Part shown: positions 7,862-16,106 of the stretch, piece after piece | Position numbering within the stretch: the stretch's first letter is position 1 | Layout: each line of letters starts with the position of its first letter | Source of the DNA: Pontibacter liquoris | Lineage (GTDB): Bacteria; Bacteroidota; Bacteroidia; Cytophagales; Hymenobacteraceae | Assembly (NCBI RefSeq): GCF_022758235.1 | Contig: NZ_JALEBG010000001.1 | Span: 1,240,001 to 1,304,000, forward strand | Reading direction: 5' to 3' | Length of the DNA: 64,000 bases | Notes under the pieces: generated by a model | The model's database searches: none | The model's input: only the letters and a program-made list of their open reading frames with translations | What the model was told of the DNA's origin: nothing | Program-made: the position numbers and the translations under genes

Positions 7862-8581
7862 TTATTTGTGGAAGAAGTAGGACAGGCCCAAATTAAAGTT
7901 CATACTCGAGAAATCCAGCTCCAGGATATGGGAGGTATACTTTGTTTCATAGGTGTTGTCGGGGAAGCGCGTGTCTATATTTTTAAATTTCTCATCTACT
8001 TTATACCTGCTGTAGGCAAGGGCGCCCAGGTTCAGGCCAATTGCTATTTTATCTGAAACAAAGTAGGAGAGCCCCGGCGATAAGGCAGCCGAATACGTGT
8101 TGTAGTGATCGGCAATCGTATAGGTCGTGGTAAAGTTTGGCGCGTTTAAATAAGTAGCAGTATTTACCACGTCAAAAGCAATGTTGTTCCAGCCGCCCGA
8201 TAGGGTAGCATGGGCCGCCAGTTTTTCTGTCAGAAACTTATACTTGCGGGCATATATCCGGAGCGTTTTCTCCTGCCTGTCCGAGCGTTGATCTGTGATA
8301 TGGGAATAGTAGGGGGTCAGGCTTTTGTTTTCGGAGTTGTTCATGAAAACAGAAGCCCCGAGCTCCAGGTTATCCTGTAAAAAAAAGCCGGCAGCCACGG
8401 CAATGGTATAGTCCTGGTCAAGGGCATCGTACCGCACACCCAGCTCCTCCTTATCAGCAGATCCGGTATTCCGGTAATAGCCCAGTATGCCGGTCAGCGC
8501 CACCGTCCCCTGGGTGGTTTGTGCCTGCACCTGGCCGGCAGCCAGCAAAACTAATATCCATACAATAAGTCCTTTTTTCAT
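7862..8581 (-). CDS. Outer-membrane beta-barrel protein (paralogue 3 of 4)
   Basis: 239 residues. The signal peptide MKKGLIVWILVLLAAG...QAQ is followed by TTQGTVALTGILGYY, the same opening as its three paralogues. Strands such as LSPGLSYFVSDKIAIGLNLG match the equivalent strand of paralogues 2 and 4, and the protein ends FNLGLSYFFHK. It is transcribed just after paralogue 4 with a gap of 10 bases, and is separated from paralogue 2 by a 490-base spacer. It is most likely a surface-exposed 8-10-stranded barrel with divergent loops. No enzyme motif is seen. Confidence 0.8.
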   Translation of the reverse strand: MKKGLIVWILVLLAAGQVQAQTTQGTVALTGILGYYRNTGSADKEELGVRYDALDQDYTIAVAAGFFLQDNLELGASVFMNNSENKSLTPYYSHITDQRSDRQEKTLRIYARKYKFLTEKLAAHATLSGGWNNIAFDVVNTATYLNAPNFTTTYTIADHYNTYSAALSPGLSYFVSDKIAIGLNLGALAYSRYKVDEKFKNIDTRFPDNTYETKYTSHILELDFSSMNFNLGLSYFFHK

Positions 8582-8591
8582 TGGTGCCGGG

Positions 8592-9251
8592 TTAGCGTGC
8601 CAGGTAATAGCCTACGCCCACGCTGATGCTGTTAGGCGAAAGGTTTGCCGTAAAGGTGTTGTAGGTTCTGGTGGATTGCTGCGTGTCTTTTGGTTTTTCC
8701 TGGGTGCCGGTATAGGCCAGCGAGCCGAAAGTAGCGGTTAAGCCGAGCTTTGGTGTAGCAAAGTATGTTAAGCCCGGATAGAGGCCCAGCCCAACGCTGC
8801 GGGAGGTGCTGATCACCTGATTGGAGGAAGTGTTCAGGCCCTGATACTTGCCGTTGCCAATCCCCACGCTGGCGTAGCCGGTGGCATGCAGCAGCAGGTT
8901 ATCCGTAATAGTGAAATATTTCTGGATATAAGGGCGGAAGCTGATGCTGTTGTTGGTGCTGATTGTATGGCCTTCTTCCTGTTTTAATTTGGAAGCGTAT
9001 TGCGATAAGCCAACCCCGATGCCGATGAGCAGCCCATCCTTTACAAAGTAGCCTACCGATGGATTCAGGTTGATGGTTCTGTTGAGGATACTGTTCTCAC
9101 TGGCAACACCGTTATTGTTTTTAATAGTTTCGGTGCGGAGACTCACCGAACCTGCAATCACTTTGGTGCCCGTGGTAGTTTGTGCCATGGCAACAGTACT
9201 GAACAAAGCAAAAAAGCCGGAAAGAAAGATTATACGAGCCTTTATTTTCAT
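8592..9251 (-). CDS. Outer-membrane beta-barrel protein (paralogue 4 of 4)
   Basis: 219 residues, the first gene of the minus-strand barrel array. The signal peptide ends VAMAQ, followed by TTTGTKVIAGSVSL. Internal strands NPSVGYFVKDGLLIGIGVGL and LGLYPGLTYFATPKLGL alternate with polar loops, and the last strand is SVGVGYYLAR. The fold and gene order define a tandem family. The upstream spacer to the ferredoxin gene contains the latter's terminator, so this gene needs its own promoter, which I could not locate as an exact TAnnTTTG match. Confidence 0.8.
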   Translation of the reverse strand: MKIKARIIFLSGFFALFSTVAMAQTTTGTKVIAGSVSLRTETIKNNNGVASENSILNRTINLNPSVGYFVKDGLLIGIGVGLSQYASKLKQEEGHTISTNNSISFRPYIQKYFTITDNLLLHATGYASVGIGNGKYQGLNTSSNQVISTSRSVGLGLYPGLTYFATPKLGLTATFGSLAYTGTQEKPKDTQQSTRTYNTFTANLSPNSISVGVGYYLAR

Positions 9252-9360
9252 TGGGATTTTAAGGAATCAAATTTTATATGAGAATAATATACAATATTCA
9301 GTATATTAAATCTTTTAACCAATTTTTTCAGGGAATTATTTTATAGAAAGTATAGGGCAT

Positions 9361-9396
9361 AAAAAAAACAGGCACTGCGCATACGCAATGCCTGTT
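9361..9396 (-). terminator. Intrinsic terminator of the reductase/ferredoxin operon
   Basis: The arms 9367-9379 and 9384-9396 pair over 13 positions (one G-U) around a CATA loop. Read on the minus strand the stem is followed by eight T residues (9368-9361), a classic Rho-independent terminator about 70 bases after the ferredoxin stop. Confidence 0.88.
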
Positions 9397-9465
9397 CTGA
9401 TTTGTACTCCGATCCGGCGTTAAAATTGCCGGTATACTACTTTTAGCGGCATGTTCCGCGGCAAA

Positions 9466-9792
9466 TTAGGCCTCCGGCATGATCCGCACCACCAGTCCGT
9501 CCAGTTCCGGGTTTACGCGCAGCTGGCACGATAGGCGGCTGTTTTCGGTGGCGTGCGGCAACGACTCGAGCATATACGCTTCATCGTCGCTGGGTTCTGG
9601 CAAGGGCGGGCTTTGCAGCACCTCTACGTGGCAGGTAGCGCAGATGGCCATGCCACCGCAGAGCGCCGGAATCTCAAACTCATTGGCTTTTAGCACCTCC
9701 ATCACCGAAAGGCCCATGTTAGTTGGCGCCTCCACAGAAACGCGGTCGCCGTTTTCGAGCGCCACATAAATTGTAATGATATCGTTTTGCAT
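9466..9792 (-). CDS. 2Fe-2S ferredoxin (adrenodoxin/ISC type)
   Basis: 108 residues from the ATG at 9792 (MQNDIITIYV); an ATG nine codons upstream at 9819 would overlap the reductase gene. The cluster ligands are seen as C-GGMAI-C-AT-C (C-x5-C-x2-C) and a final Cys in RLSCQLR, the pattern of adrenodoxin-type [2Fe-2S] ferredoxins. The gene starts 7 bases after the stop of the ferredoxin-NADP reductase, so the pair should work together as a soluble NADPH-ferredoxin electron donor chain, for example for a P450 or for Fe-S assembly. A terminator follows. Confidence 0.92.
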   Translation of the reverse strand: MQNDIITIYVALENGDRVSVEAPTNMGLSVMEVLKANEFEIPALCGGMAICATCHVEVLQSPPLPEPSDDEAYMLESLPHATENSRLSCQLRVNPELDGLVVRIMPEA

Positions 9793-9799
9793 GATGTTG

Positions 9800-10810
9800 T
9801 TATAATTCCTGAATACCATTTACGGTCGTATACTTCAGCACAAATTTCTTGTCGGGGTATACGATGTTGTAAGCGCTTTGCGCCATAAGGGCCGCCTCAT
9901 GAAAGCCGCATAAGATCAGCTTGAGCTTACCCGGGTAGGTGTTGATATCCCCAATGGCATACACGCCCGGAACATTGGTGGAATAATCCTTGGTATCAAC
10001 CACAATGGCATTTTTGTCCAGTTCCAGCCCCCAGTTGTCGATCGGGCCCAACTTGGGCACCAGGCCGAACAGCGGAATAAAATAATCTACTTCCAGCTGA
10101 AAGGGCGTGTCGTTGTCCACCATCACGGTGACGCTGTCCAGTTTGCCGTTGCCATGCACTTCCGCCACGTTCGATTTAAGGATCAGCTTGATCTGTCCTT
10201 CTTCGGCCATGCTCAGCACCTTGGCTGCCGATTCGGGCGCGCCTCTAAAAGAAGTGCCGCGGTGCACCAGCGTCAGGTCGCTGCACAAGCCAGCCAGGTA
10301 AATGGTCCAGTCCAGGGCGGAGTCGCCGCCGCCGGCCAACACCACGCGCTTGTCACGGAATTTCTCAGGATCGAGCACCATGTAATGCACGCCTTTGCCC
10401 TCAAATTTTTCCAGGTGTTCGATGGCCGGTTTGCGTGGCTCAAACGAGCCCAGGCCGCCAGCAATCACTACTACTTTACAGGCAATGCGGGTGCCTGCCA
10501 CGGTGCTCACAATAAAAGAGCCGTCTTCCTGTTTGTCGAGGTTCTCCACGCGCTCGCCCAGCGTAAACGTCGGGTGGAAAGGGGCAATCTGCTTCTGCAG
10601 GTTTTTTACCAGGTCGCCTGCGAGCACTTCCGGGAATCCCGGAATATCATAGATGGGTTTTTTGGGATAGATCTCAGTGAGCTGGCCGCCTACGGCTGGC
10701 AGGGCATCTACCACATGGCAGCGCATTTTCAGCAACCCTGCTTCAAACACCGCAAAAAGGCCCACCGGACCCGCGCCTACGATGCATATATCCGTTGTTA
10801 TATCGTTCAT
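9800..10810 (-). CDS. Ferredoxin--NADP(+) reductase, thioredoxin reductase-like (YumC type)
   Basis: 336 residues, the length of the bacterial type 2 FNR of the Bacillus YumC/Chlorobium class. FAD-binding GAGPVG is at residues 12-17, and GGQLTEIYPKKPIYDIPGFP follows, diagnostic for this class; thioredoxin reductases have a CxxC here instead. The NADP-binding GGGDSALD and the final FAD segment YAIGDINTYPGKLKL are present. It transfers electrons between NADPH and ferredoxin. It is the first gene of a two-gene operon with the 2Fe-2S ferredoxin downstream; a TAnnTTTG element lies about 32 bases before its start. Confidence 0.94.
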   Translation of the reverse strand: MNDITTDICIVGAGPVGLFAVFEAGLLKMRCHVVDALPAVGGQLTEIYPKKPIYDIPGFPEVLAGDLVKNLQKQIAPFHPTFTLGERVENLDKQEDGSFIVSTVAGTRIACKVVVIAGGLGSFEPRKPAIEHLEKFEGKGVHYMVLDPEKFRDKRVVLAGGGDSALDWTIYLAGLCSDLTLVHRGTSFRGAPESAAKVLSMAEEGQIKLILKSNVAEVHGNGKLDSVTVMVDNDTPFQLEVDYFIPLFGLVPKLGPIDNWGLELDKNAIVVDTKDYSTNVPGVYAIGDINTYPGKLKLILCGFHEAALMAQSAYNIVYPDKKFVLKYTTVNGIQEL

Positions 10811-10841
10811 GTCAGTTGTTTATACTTAAAATTTGTTGCTA

Positions 10842-10849
10842 CAAAGATA
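10842..10849 (-). promoter_or_regulatory. Putative -7 promoter element (TATCTTTG) of the reductase/ferredoxin operon
   Basis: On the minus strand this reads TATCTTTG, an exact TAnnTTTG match, 31 bases before the ATG at 10810. A TATACTT heptamer (10821-10827) lies between it and the start codon. No -33 TTG at ideal spacing is evident. Confidence 0.5.
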
Positions 10850-10917
10850 CAGCCAAAAAGTAGCTTGCATATCCTTTTTCGAACTTTTCTGCAGCGCAGC
10901 AAAGCATCCTATTATAA

Positions 10918-11664
10918 CTATGCCGGCAGGGTGATTTGTTCCTTCACCAGCTCCTGCAGCCGCATGGCATTAAAGGCAGCATAGCCCAGCTGGTCGTTAT
11001 CAAAGTATACATACACATCATGCCCCGCCTGCTGCCATTCTTTGCACTGTTGCGCCCATCCTTGCAGGGCACTCTCGCTGTAACTGCCCGCATACTTGCC
11101 CTCGGGGCCATGCAGGCGCACATACACAAAATCAGCCGTCACTTCCAGCGGCGACAGGTGATATTCCAGTTCATAGATGCAGAAAGCCGCCTGGTGCTCG
11201 CGCAGCAAATCCAGCACTTCGGGCGCATACCAGCTGGGGTGCCGGAACTCGAAGGTATAGCGGTAATAGGGAGGGAGCAGCTTCAGAAACTGGCGCAGCC
11301 GGTCCACATTCACTTTCCACATGGGCGGCAACTGAAACAGAATGGGGCCGAGCTTTTCTTCCAGCGCATTGATGTTGTGAAACAATCGCGACAATCCTTC
11401 CTGTGGCTCTTTCAGCTTCTTCATGTGGGTGATATAGCGGCTGGCCTTCACGGCAAAAAGAAAGTCGTCTGGCACCGCGGCGCGCCAGTTGGCAAAGGTT
11501 TCGGCAGAAGGCAGTTTATAAAAAGAGTTGTTGATCTCCACGGTCTGGAAAAAGCGGGTGTAATAGTTGGTGAAGTCTTTCGATTTTACTCCTGCAGGAT
11601 AGAAGTTTCCCATCCAGTGCTTGTAGTGCCAGCCGGAAGTGCCGATATGTATTTTGTGCTCCAT
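10918..11664 (-). CDS. DUF72 domain-containing protein (YecE-like)
   Basis: 248 residues spanning the whole DUF72 TIM-barrel-like domain: HIGTSGWHYKHW at the N-terminus, the FNSFY-type segment VEINNSFYKLP, FAVKASRYITHMKKL, LFQLPPMW, FEFRHPSWY, and the C-terminal YVYFDNDQLGYAAFNA. These are the conserved blocks of YecE family proteins, whose biochemical role is not settled. It is a single gene on the minus strand; the next gene is divergent. Confidence 0.93.
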   Translation of the reverse strand: MEHKIHIGTSGWHYKHWMGNFYPAGVKSKDFTNYYTRFFQTVEINNSFYKLPSAETFANWRAAVPDDFLFAVKASRYITHMKKLKEPQEGLSRLFHNINALEEKLGPILFQLPPMWKVNVDRLRQFLKLLPPYYRYTFEFRHPSWYAPEVLDLLREHQAAFCIYELEYHLSPLEVTADFVYVRLHGPEGKYAGSYSESALQGWAQQCKEWQQAGHDVYVYFDNDQLGYAAFNAMRLQELVKEQITLPA

Positions 11665-11955
11665 GGGTTCTTTTTCTTGTGCAACGTGAGTTATACTTGG
11701 TGTAGCAGCAATGAGTTAAGCAAATCGGGGTTTGCTGCCCACCGGTCGCTTTAAACCAAAGCAAATATGGCCGGAGAAAGATGCCGGGATTTGCTGTGCT
11801 GCTGCCTTCCGAAAAAGTTTGTTTACAGCTGAAAAGTCACTTGTGAAAGGGATAGTTTAGCCTGGCTTTAAGGCGCTTGCGGATAAATTACCAGAACAAG
11901 CCAGTGCGGGCTGCGTTAAAAATGAGTGTTTATTTCTAACCAAAACCAGCATGCT

Positions 11956-12702
11956 ATGAATAGAAACTATCAGGATAGGGACCGGGCGTATAACCAGGGT
12001 AGCGACGCGCGTTATTCCGAAAACAGCCGCTATACTTCGCAGGCCAACCAACAGGACCGGAACCTGGCGAGTGGCCGCAATCGCAACGAAAACCGCAGGG
12101 AAAGCGACTACAACCAGGACTACAATAATGATTATAACCGGAACTATAACCGCGATTACAACCGCGACTATAACAGCTATCATTTGTATAAACGCGACCA
12201 TGACCGGGGCCCATCCCGCAGCGAACACACCACGAACTTTGGTGCCAGGGCGCAGGGCGATTACAGTGGCGGCACCCGGTATGGCGAAGGGGGCAGCACG
12301 TATGGCGGCGGGTCTGGCTATGGCCATTCCTATTATGGCCCGGCAGGTGACCAGGGATGGCGCAACAGCAGCAGTGATCGTGAACCTTCCCATTCAGTAA
12401 ATGTGCAGCGCGGCTACGATCGTTACATGGATGCTGACAGTCGAAACTACGGCAGCTTTGCCGGCTACCGGCAGGAAGACTTTGGTGGCAGCCGCAACCA
12501 AGACCACGATTATCGAAGTGGCGCCAATACAGGCTACAACCGGGGTAATGCGAACTTTAACCAAACCGGCTACGGTGCTACCCGCTACAACAACCGCGAC
12601 ATGGATCGGGAACGCAGCGCCTCCCGTAACCGGGACGAAGACAACCGCAACGATGAATACACCAGAAGCCGCTACCGCGCCGATTACCGCAGAGAACTCT
12701 AG
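11956..12702 (+). CDS. Low-complexity Tyr/Arg/Asn/Asp/Gly-rich disordered protein 1
   Basis: 248 residues from the ATG at 11956 (MNRNYQDRD); an in-frame GTG ten codons upstream is less likely. Composition is extreme: Arg, Tyr, Asn, Asp, Gly and Ser dominate, there is one Lys, no Cys and no Ile, and almost no aliphatic residues. Residues 52-73 are a run of YN-x-D/N tetrapeptides (YNQD, YNND, YNRN, YNRD, YNRD), followed by Gly-rich YGGGSGYG-type segments. No signal peptide or membrane segment is present, so it should be cytoplasmic and disordered. It lies about 100 bases before a second protein of the same type, probably one transcript. Function unknown; Tyr/Arg composition resembles condensate-forming domains. 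Confidence 0.75.
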   Translation: MNRNYQDRDRAYNQGSDARYSENSRYTSQANQQDRNLASGRNRNENRRESDYNQDYNNDYNRNYNRDYNRDYNSYHLYKRDHDRGPSRSEHTTNFGARAQGDYSGGTRYGEGGSTYGGGSGYGHSYYGPAGDQGWRNSSSDREPSHSVNVQRGYDRYMDADSRNYGSFAGYRQEDFGGSRNQDHDYRSGANTGYNRGNANFNQTGYGATRYNNRDMDRERSASRNRDEDNRNDEYTRSRYRADYRREL

Positions 12703-12800
12703 GCCCAGGGTGGCAGCCTGCTATAGGCTGAGAAAACCGAACAGGGCTGCCTGCGTTTAAAACAAGGTAATTGTGTGTATTATTTAACAGCTACGAAAGC

Positions 12801-13424
12801 ATGAGACACGATAATCAGGATTTATACTTCCATAGTGAACTGGGCGATGAGAACCGCCGCCACTATGGCGCCGGCGATCAGAGCCGGGGCGCTTTTGGCC
12901 GCAACCACCGCGACAACGATCACGACTTTGATAACGAGCAGTTACGGAACTACCAGCGCCGCGATTATGACATGGAGAACAGATACTATGAAAACCTGCG
13001 TGGCGACAACAACGATCTGGGCAATATCCGGCAGGGCTATGGGGTTTCCACTTTTGGCGGCAGCAGCTATGGCTATGATTCGGACCGGAACGGCAACCGC
13101 CAGGAAAGGGAACGAAGCGACCAACAGGGCTATGGCACCGGCCGCATGGGCGGTTACAGCGGCTCGGCTTTTGGAGGCGCTAATTACAGCGCCCACGGCG
13201 CGTTTGGCGGCTCCCCGGAGTATGGCTCGATGAGTGGGGGCGGAGGTAACCTGAATGACGATGCCTCCTCGTCGGGTTACGGAAGCGGGTATGGCAACCG
13301 TTCGGAACGCAGCCGCTATGGCCACCGGAACGCCTCTGATGCGGATCGCTACGACCAACGTCCCTATTCCGGTAACCCGGATCGGGGCGGGTATCGGAAT
13401 GATGACCCGAACAGGTGGCACTAA
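12801..13424 (+). CDS. Low-complexity Tyr/Arg/Gly/Asn/Asp-rich disordered protein 2
   Basis: 207 residues from the ATG at 12801 (MRHDNQDLYF). No Lys or Cys and a single Ile; charge is carried by Arg and Asp/Glu. The first third is polar and charged (NRRHYG, RNHRDNDHDFD, QRRDYDMENRYYENLRGD); the remainder is Gly/Ser/Tyr-rich with SGYGSGYG, FGGSSYGYD and SAFGGANYS. This two-part layout parallels protein 1 and the gene at 56683. No signal peptide. It follows protein 1 by 98 bases and is closed by a very strong 26-bp terminator, which supports real transcription. It could be a stress-protectant hydrophilin or a scaffold for biomolecular condensates. Confidence 0.75.
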   Translation: MRHDNQDLYFHSELGDENRRHYGAGDQSRGAFGRNHRDNDHDFDNEQLRNYQRRDYDMENRYYENLRGDNNDLGNIRQGYGVSTFGGSSYGYDSDRNGNRQERERSDQQGYGTGRMGGYSGSAFGGANYSAHGAFGGSPEYGSMSGGGGNLNDDASSSGYGSGYGNRSERSRYGHRNASDADRYDQRPYSGNPDRGGYRNDDPNRWH

Positions 13425-13427
13425 CGC

Positions 13428-13485
13428 ACCGCTATACTATAAAAAAGGCCCGCTCATATGCGGGCCTTTTTTATAGTATAGCGGT
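13428..13485. terminator. Bidirectional intrinsic terminator, 26-bp perfect stem
   Basis: The arms 13428-13453 and 13460-13485 are exactly complementary around TCATAT. The core GGCCCGC is flanked by six A/T pairs giving a U-run on both strands. It lies between the convergent disordered-protein gene and the STAS gene. Confidence 0.92.
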
Positions 13486-13496
13486 TATATGTATGA

Positions 13497-13844
13497 TCAG
13501 CTTACTGCACTCAGGGCTTCTTCTTCAGTTGCTACAATCGGGATGACCTTTTCCAGGCCCAGAATGCAGAGGATATTTTTGATACGGGGCTGAACGCCGA
13601 AGAGGAACAGCTTCACCGAACGGTGTTTACAATCATGAAAGGTGGAAAGCACGGCACCAAGTCCGGCAGAGGAGATATAGGTCAGGTCATTACAATCAAT
13701 CAGAATAGCTTTGGTGGTGCTTTTTAAGGCTTCTACCATGGCCGTGTCTGCCACCGTGGAGGTGCTGGCATCCAGTTCGCCCGATAACCGGACAAGTGCT
13801 ACCTCGCCGTGCTGTTCTGTTGTAACATCAAAATGTTGTTTCAT
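13497..13844 (-). CDS. STAS domain anti-sigma factor antagonist
   Basis: 115 residues, one STAS domain of the SpoIIAA/RsbV type. The phosphorylation-site region is intact in DCNDLTYISSAGLGAV, where the conserved Ser precedes AGL (about residue 58). The opening VTTEQHGEVALVRLSGELDAS is also typical. Such proteins are phosphorylated by a serine kinase (RsbW/SpoIIAB) and released by a PP2C phosphatase, controlling sigma factors or c-di-GMP/other effectors; no kinase or phosphatase gene is adjacent. A TAnnTTTG element lies 78 bases upstream. It is transcribed toward, and separated by a terminator from, the disordered-protein genes. Confidence 0.88.
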   Translation of the reverse strand: MKQHFDVTTEQHGEVALVRLSGELDASTSTVADTAMVEALKSTTKAILIDCNDLTYISSAGLGAVLSTFHDCKHRSVKLFLFGVQPRIKNILCILGLEKVIPIVATEEEALSAVS

Positions 13845-13922
13845 GGCCTGTTTCCTCTTAGCTCAAAACATGCCCCTTTTAGTTGAACTGGTTTCTGCAA
13901 ATTCTGTTGCGGTTACATGTAC

Positions 13923-13930
13923 CAAAGTTA
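13923..13930 (-). promoter_or_regulatory. Putative -7 promoter element (TAACTTTG) of the STAS gene
   Basis: Exact TAnnTTTG match on the minus strand, 78 bases before the STAS start codon at 13844, giving a leader of about 70 bases. A clear -33 element was not identified. Confidence 0.4.
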
Positions 13931-14382
13931 GCAGGCAAGGCAATTCCGCGTAATGTAAGACCAGGCAATAAAGGAGCTGTTAGTGCATGGTATGCCGGGA
14001 ATGCCGAAGAGAAATAAGAATCGATTCGCCTCCGTCTGCCTCACACATCATCGCAATCAAAAATACACGATATCAGAAAACTAATATAGGGTTTTATACA
14101 GAAAAATTACTTCGGTAAATACTTATATTTTTATAGTTATATTAAATAATTGAGCCGGGTGTAGCCGGCACAGCACAAGGTAACTATGCGGGGTAGAAGT
14201 TAGCGGATCAGCAGGTGGTTTGTATAATTATATTCTGAATTTGAATTCTTTTATTTAGTATAATCCGTATAAGAAAAATCCCTTGTAAAGAAGATAGGAA
14301 GTATGGCACTGGCAAGCAGGATAAAAATGCCCGGAATTGCAGCAGGCCATTGCCCGGAAATATACCGCATAGCCATGAAAGG
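13931..14382. other. Divergent spacer, A/T-rich in part
   Basis: About 450 bases between the STAS gene and the response regulator. The part from 14041 to 14150 is clearly A/T-rich (repeated TATA and TTTTATAG patches), as expected for a promoter or nucleoid-protein region. No supported gene, and no exact plus-strand TAnnTTTG match was found. Confidence 0.5.
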
Positions 14383-15033
14383 ATGATAAGAGTTATACTT
14401 ACGGATGACCATAAAATGGTACGGGAAGGGTTAAGGGCCCTGTTGCTTGATTCGGATTCCATACAGGTAGTGGGGGAGACGGCAGATGGGCAGGAGCTCC
14501 TGCATTTGCTCCAGACCACCCCGGCCGACGTGGTGCTGATGGATATGAACATGCCCGGTAAGAATGGCCTGGAGACGACCACAGAGATGAAACAGGCTTT
14601 TCCCCACGTCAAAGTGCTGGTGCTCTCGATGCTGGACCATGAACGGCATGTGGCGCAAATGATCGAAGCGGGAGCGGCGGGGTATATCCTGAAAAATGCG
14701 GGCAAAGAAGAACTGGTATCGGCCATACAACTGGTTGCTGCCGGCGTGCCCTACATCAGCTCCGAAATCACCATCGATCTATTGAAGAAAACGCCGGTAC
14801 CTGGCAGACATGAAAGCCCGCCCGCCGAAAAATCGAAATGCGACCTGACCAGGCGTGAACTGGAAATATTGGCGCTTATTGCTGAAGGCCACACCAATGC
14901 CGAGATATCTGAAATGCTCTTTACCAGCAAGCGTACCATAGAAACGCACCGCCAGAATCTGCTCGAAAAAACGCAGACCAACAACACGGCCACGCTGATT
15001 AAGTATGCCTTTAAAAACGGCCTGCTTTCCTGA
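14383..15033 (+). CDS. LuxR/NarL-family response regulator (orphan)
   Basis: 216 residues from ATG 14383 (MIRVILTDDH), preceded by GAAAGG; an upstream TTG frame start is rejected. The receiver domain (1-120) has the acidic pair D8-D9, phosphoacceptor D54 in VLMDMNMPG and the conserved Lys in YILKNAGKEEL. A linker is followed by a GerE/LuxR helix-turn-helix (about 147-212: LTRRELEILALIAEGHTNAEIS and KRTIETHRQNLLEK). It should bind DNA as a phosphorylated dimer. No histidine kinase lies nearby, so the partner is encoded elsewhere. The likely target is unknown; the pirin gene downstream is separated by 192 bases. Confidence 0.93.
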   Translation: MIRVILTDDHKMVREGLRALLLDSDSIQVVGETADGQELLHLLQTTPADVVLMDMNMPGKNGLETTTEMKQAFPHVKVLVLSMLDHERHVAQMIEAGAAGYILKNAGKEELVSAIQLVAAGVPYISSEITIDLLKKTPVPGRHESPPAEKSKCDLTRRELEILALIAEGHTNAEISEMLFTSKRTIETHRQNLLEKTQTNNTATLIKYAFKNGLLS

Positions 15034-15225
15034 CAAAGCGATCATACTTTAGGGCCAGCCAGCGGCTGGTGATCACTGCCCGGCTTGCAACCTCAAAGCC
15101 AGCTTGCATCGTGCGGCCCTTTTCCCGATACTTGTTCAAGCAGTCCAGCGTATAATCTTGGTGGGTGCGCTATACCTTGCGGCAACGCCCTCCGTACAGA
15201 AACAAAACCTAGCAAGAAAAAGAGC

Positions 15226-16095
15226 ATGAAAAACCGGACAGTGGAGCGCCTGCTGTATGCAGAAATAACAGACATGGGAGACATGCCCGTTCGGCAGCCT
15301 TTCCCTACCCAGCAGGTAGGGCAGCTGGACCCTTTTCTGTTGCTCCACCACCACATAGCGGAGCTGCCCGAGGATGCCATTCCCGGTAAGGCCGGTGTGG
15401 GGCCGCACCCGCACCGGGGCTTTTCGGCGGTTACGTTTGTGTACCGCGGTGGCGTGCACCACCGTGACTCGCGCGGCAATAACAGCGTGGTGTATGCCGG
15501 TGGCACGCAGTGGCTGCATGCCGGCATGGGTTTGGTACACAGCGAGCGCCCGCCGCACGACCTGCAGGAACACGGCGGCGTACAGGAAATCGTGCAGTTG
15601 TGGATCAACTCGCCTGCCGCGCATAAAATGGACCAGCCCTCATACCAGGCTTTGCAGGCTGAAGATACCCCGGTTGTGGAAAGTGAAGACCGCAAAGTGC
15701 GCGTACAGGTTGTGGCCGGAACATACCAGGTCGCTACAGGGCCCATAAAACCGGTAAGCCCGGTACTTGCCCTGCGCCTGACGATGAAAGCCACCGGAGT
15801 TTGCCAGGTGCCTTTGCCCGAAAATTTTAATGCCTTTTTATACTTGCTCGATGGCAGCATCCGCCTCGAAGGGTATGGGTTGGTAGAAGGCCATTATGCG
15901 GTTATGCTGCACCGCGATGGCGAAGGCGTGACCCTGACCGCTACGGAAGATACCCGCGTCCTGCTCATGGCCGCAGCTCCGCTAGATGAGCCGGTAGCGA
16001 GCCACGGCCCCTTTGTCATGAACAACCAGACCCAGCTGATGCAGGCCATGCGCGATTACCAGATGGGCAAAATGGGCATCCTGATAGAAGACTAA
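15226..16095 (+). CDS. Pirin family protein
   Basis: 289 residues from ATG 15226 (MKNRTVERL); the frame extends 47 codons upstream but with non-family sequence. It is a bicupin. The N-terminal cupin holds the metal ligands in GPHPHRGFSAVT and GGVHHRDS, and a Glu in GGVQEIVQLW, with the pirin block AGMGLVHSE between. The C-terminal cupin (about 175-280) lacks metal ligands, as in known pirins. Some bacterial pirins have quercetinase activity or modulate metabolism or transcription. It is a single gene, with a minus-strand gene converging on it. Confidence 0.93.
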   Translation: MKNRTVERLLYAEITDMGDMPVRQPFPTQQVGQLDPFLLLHHHIAELPEDAIPGKAGVGPHPHRGFSAVTFVYRGGVHHRDSRGNNSVVYAGGTQWLHAGMGLVHSERPPHDLQEHGGVQEIVQLWINSPAAHKMDQPSYQALQAEDTPVVESEDRKVRVQVVAGTYQVATGPIKPVSPVLALRLTMKATGVCQVPLPENFNAFLYLLDGSIRLEGYGLVEGHYAVMLHRDGEGVTLTATEDTRVLLMAAAPLDEPVASHGPFVMNNQTQLMQAMRDYQMGKMGILIED

Positions 16096-16106
16096 CCTGC
16101 CTTTTG

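Noticed and set aside
10154..10984. 276-codon plus-strand frame over the ferredoxin-NADP reductase
   Set aside because: Antisense to a clear, motif-complete gene; its sequence lacks any domain and has His/Gln bias from codon shadowing.
11857..12393. Long antisense reading frame over the disordered-protein gene, rich in Val, Ile and Ala
   Set aside because: It mirrors the repetitive Tyr/Asn/Arg/Asp codons of the plus strand. The plus frame has a start, no hydrophobic residues and a strong terminator; the minus frame has no family or start context.
12942..13421. Antisense frame over disordered protein 2
   Set aside because: Same mirroring effect of low-complexity codons; no signal peptide, start context or family match.
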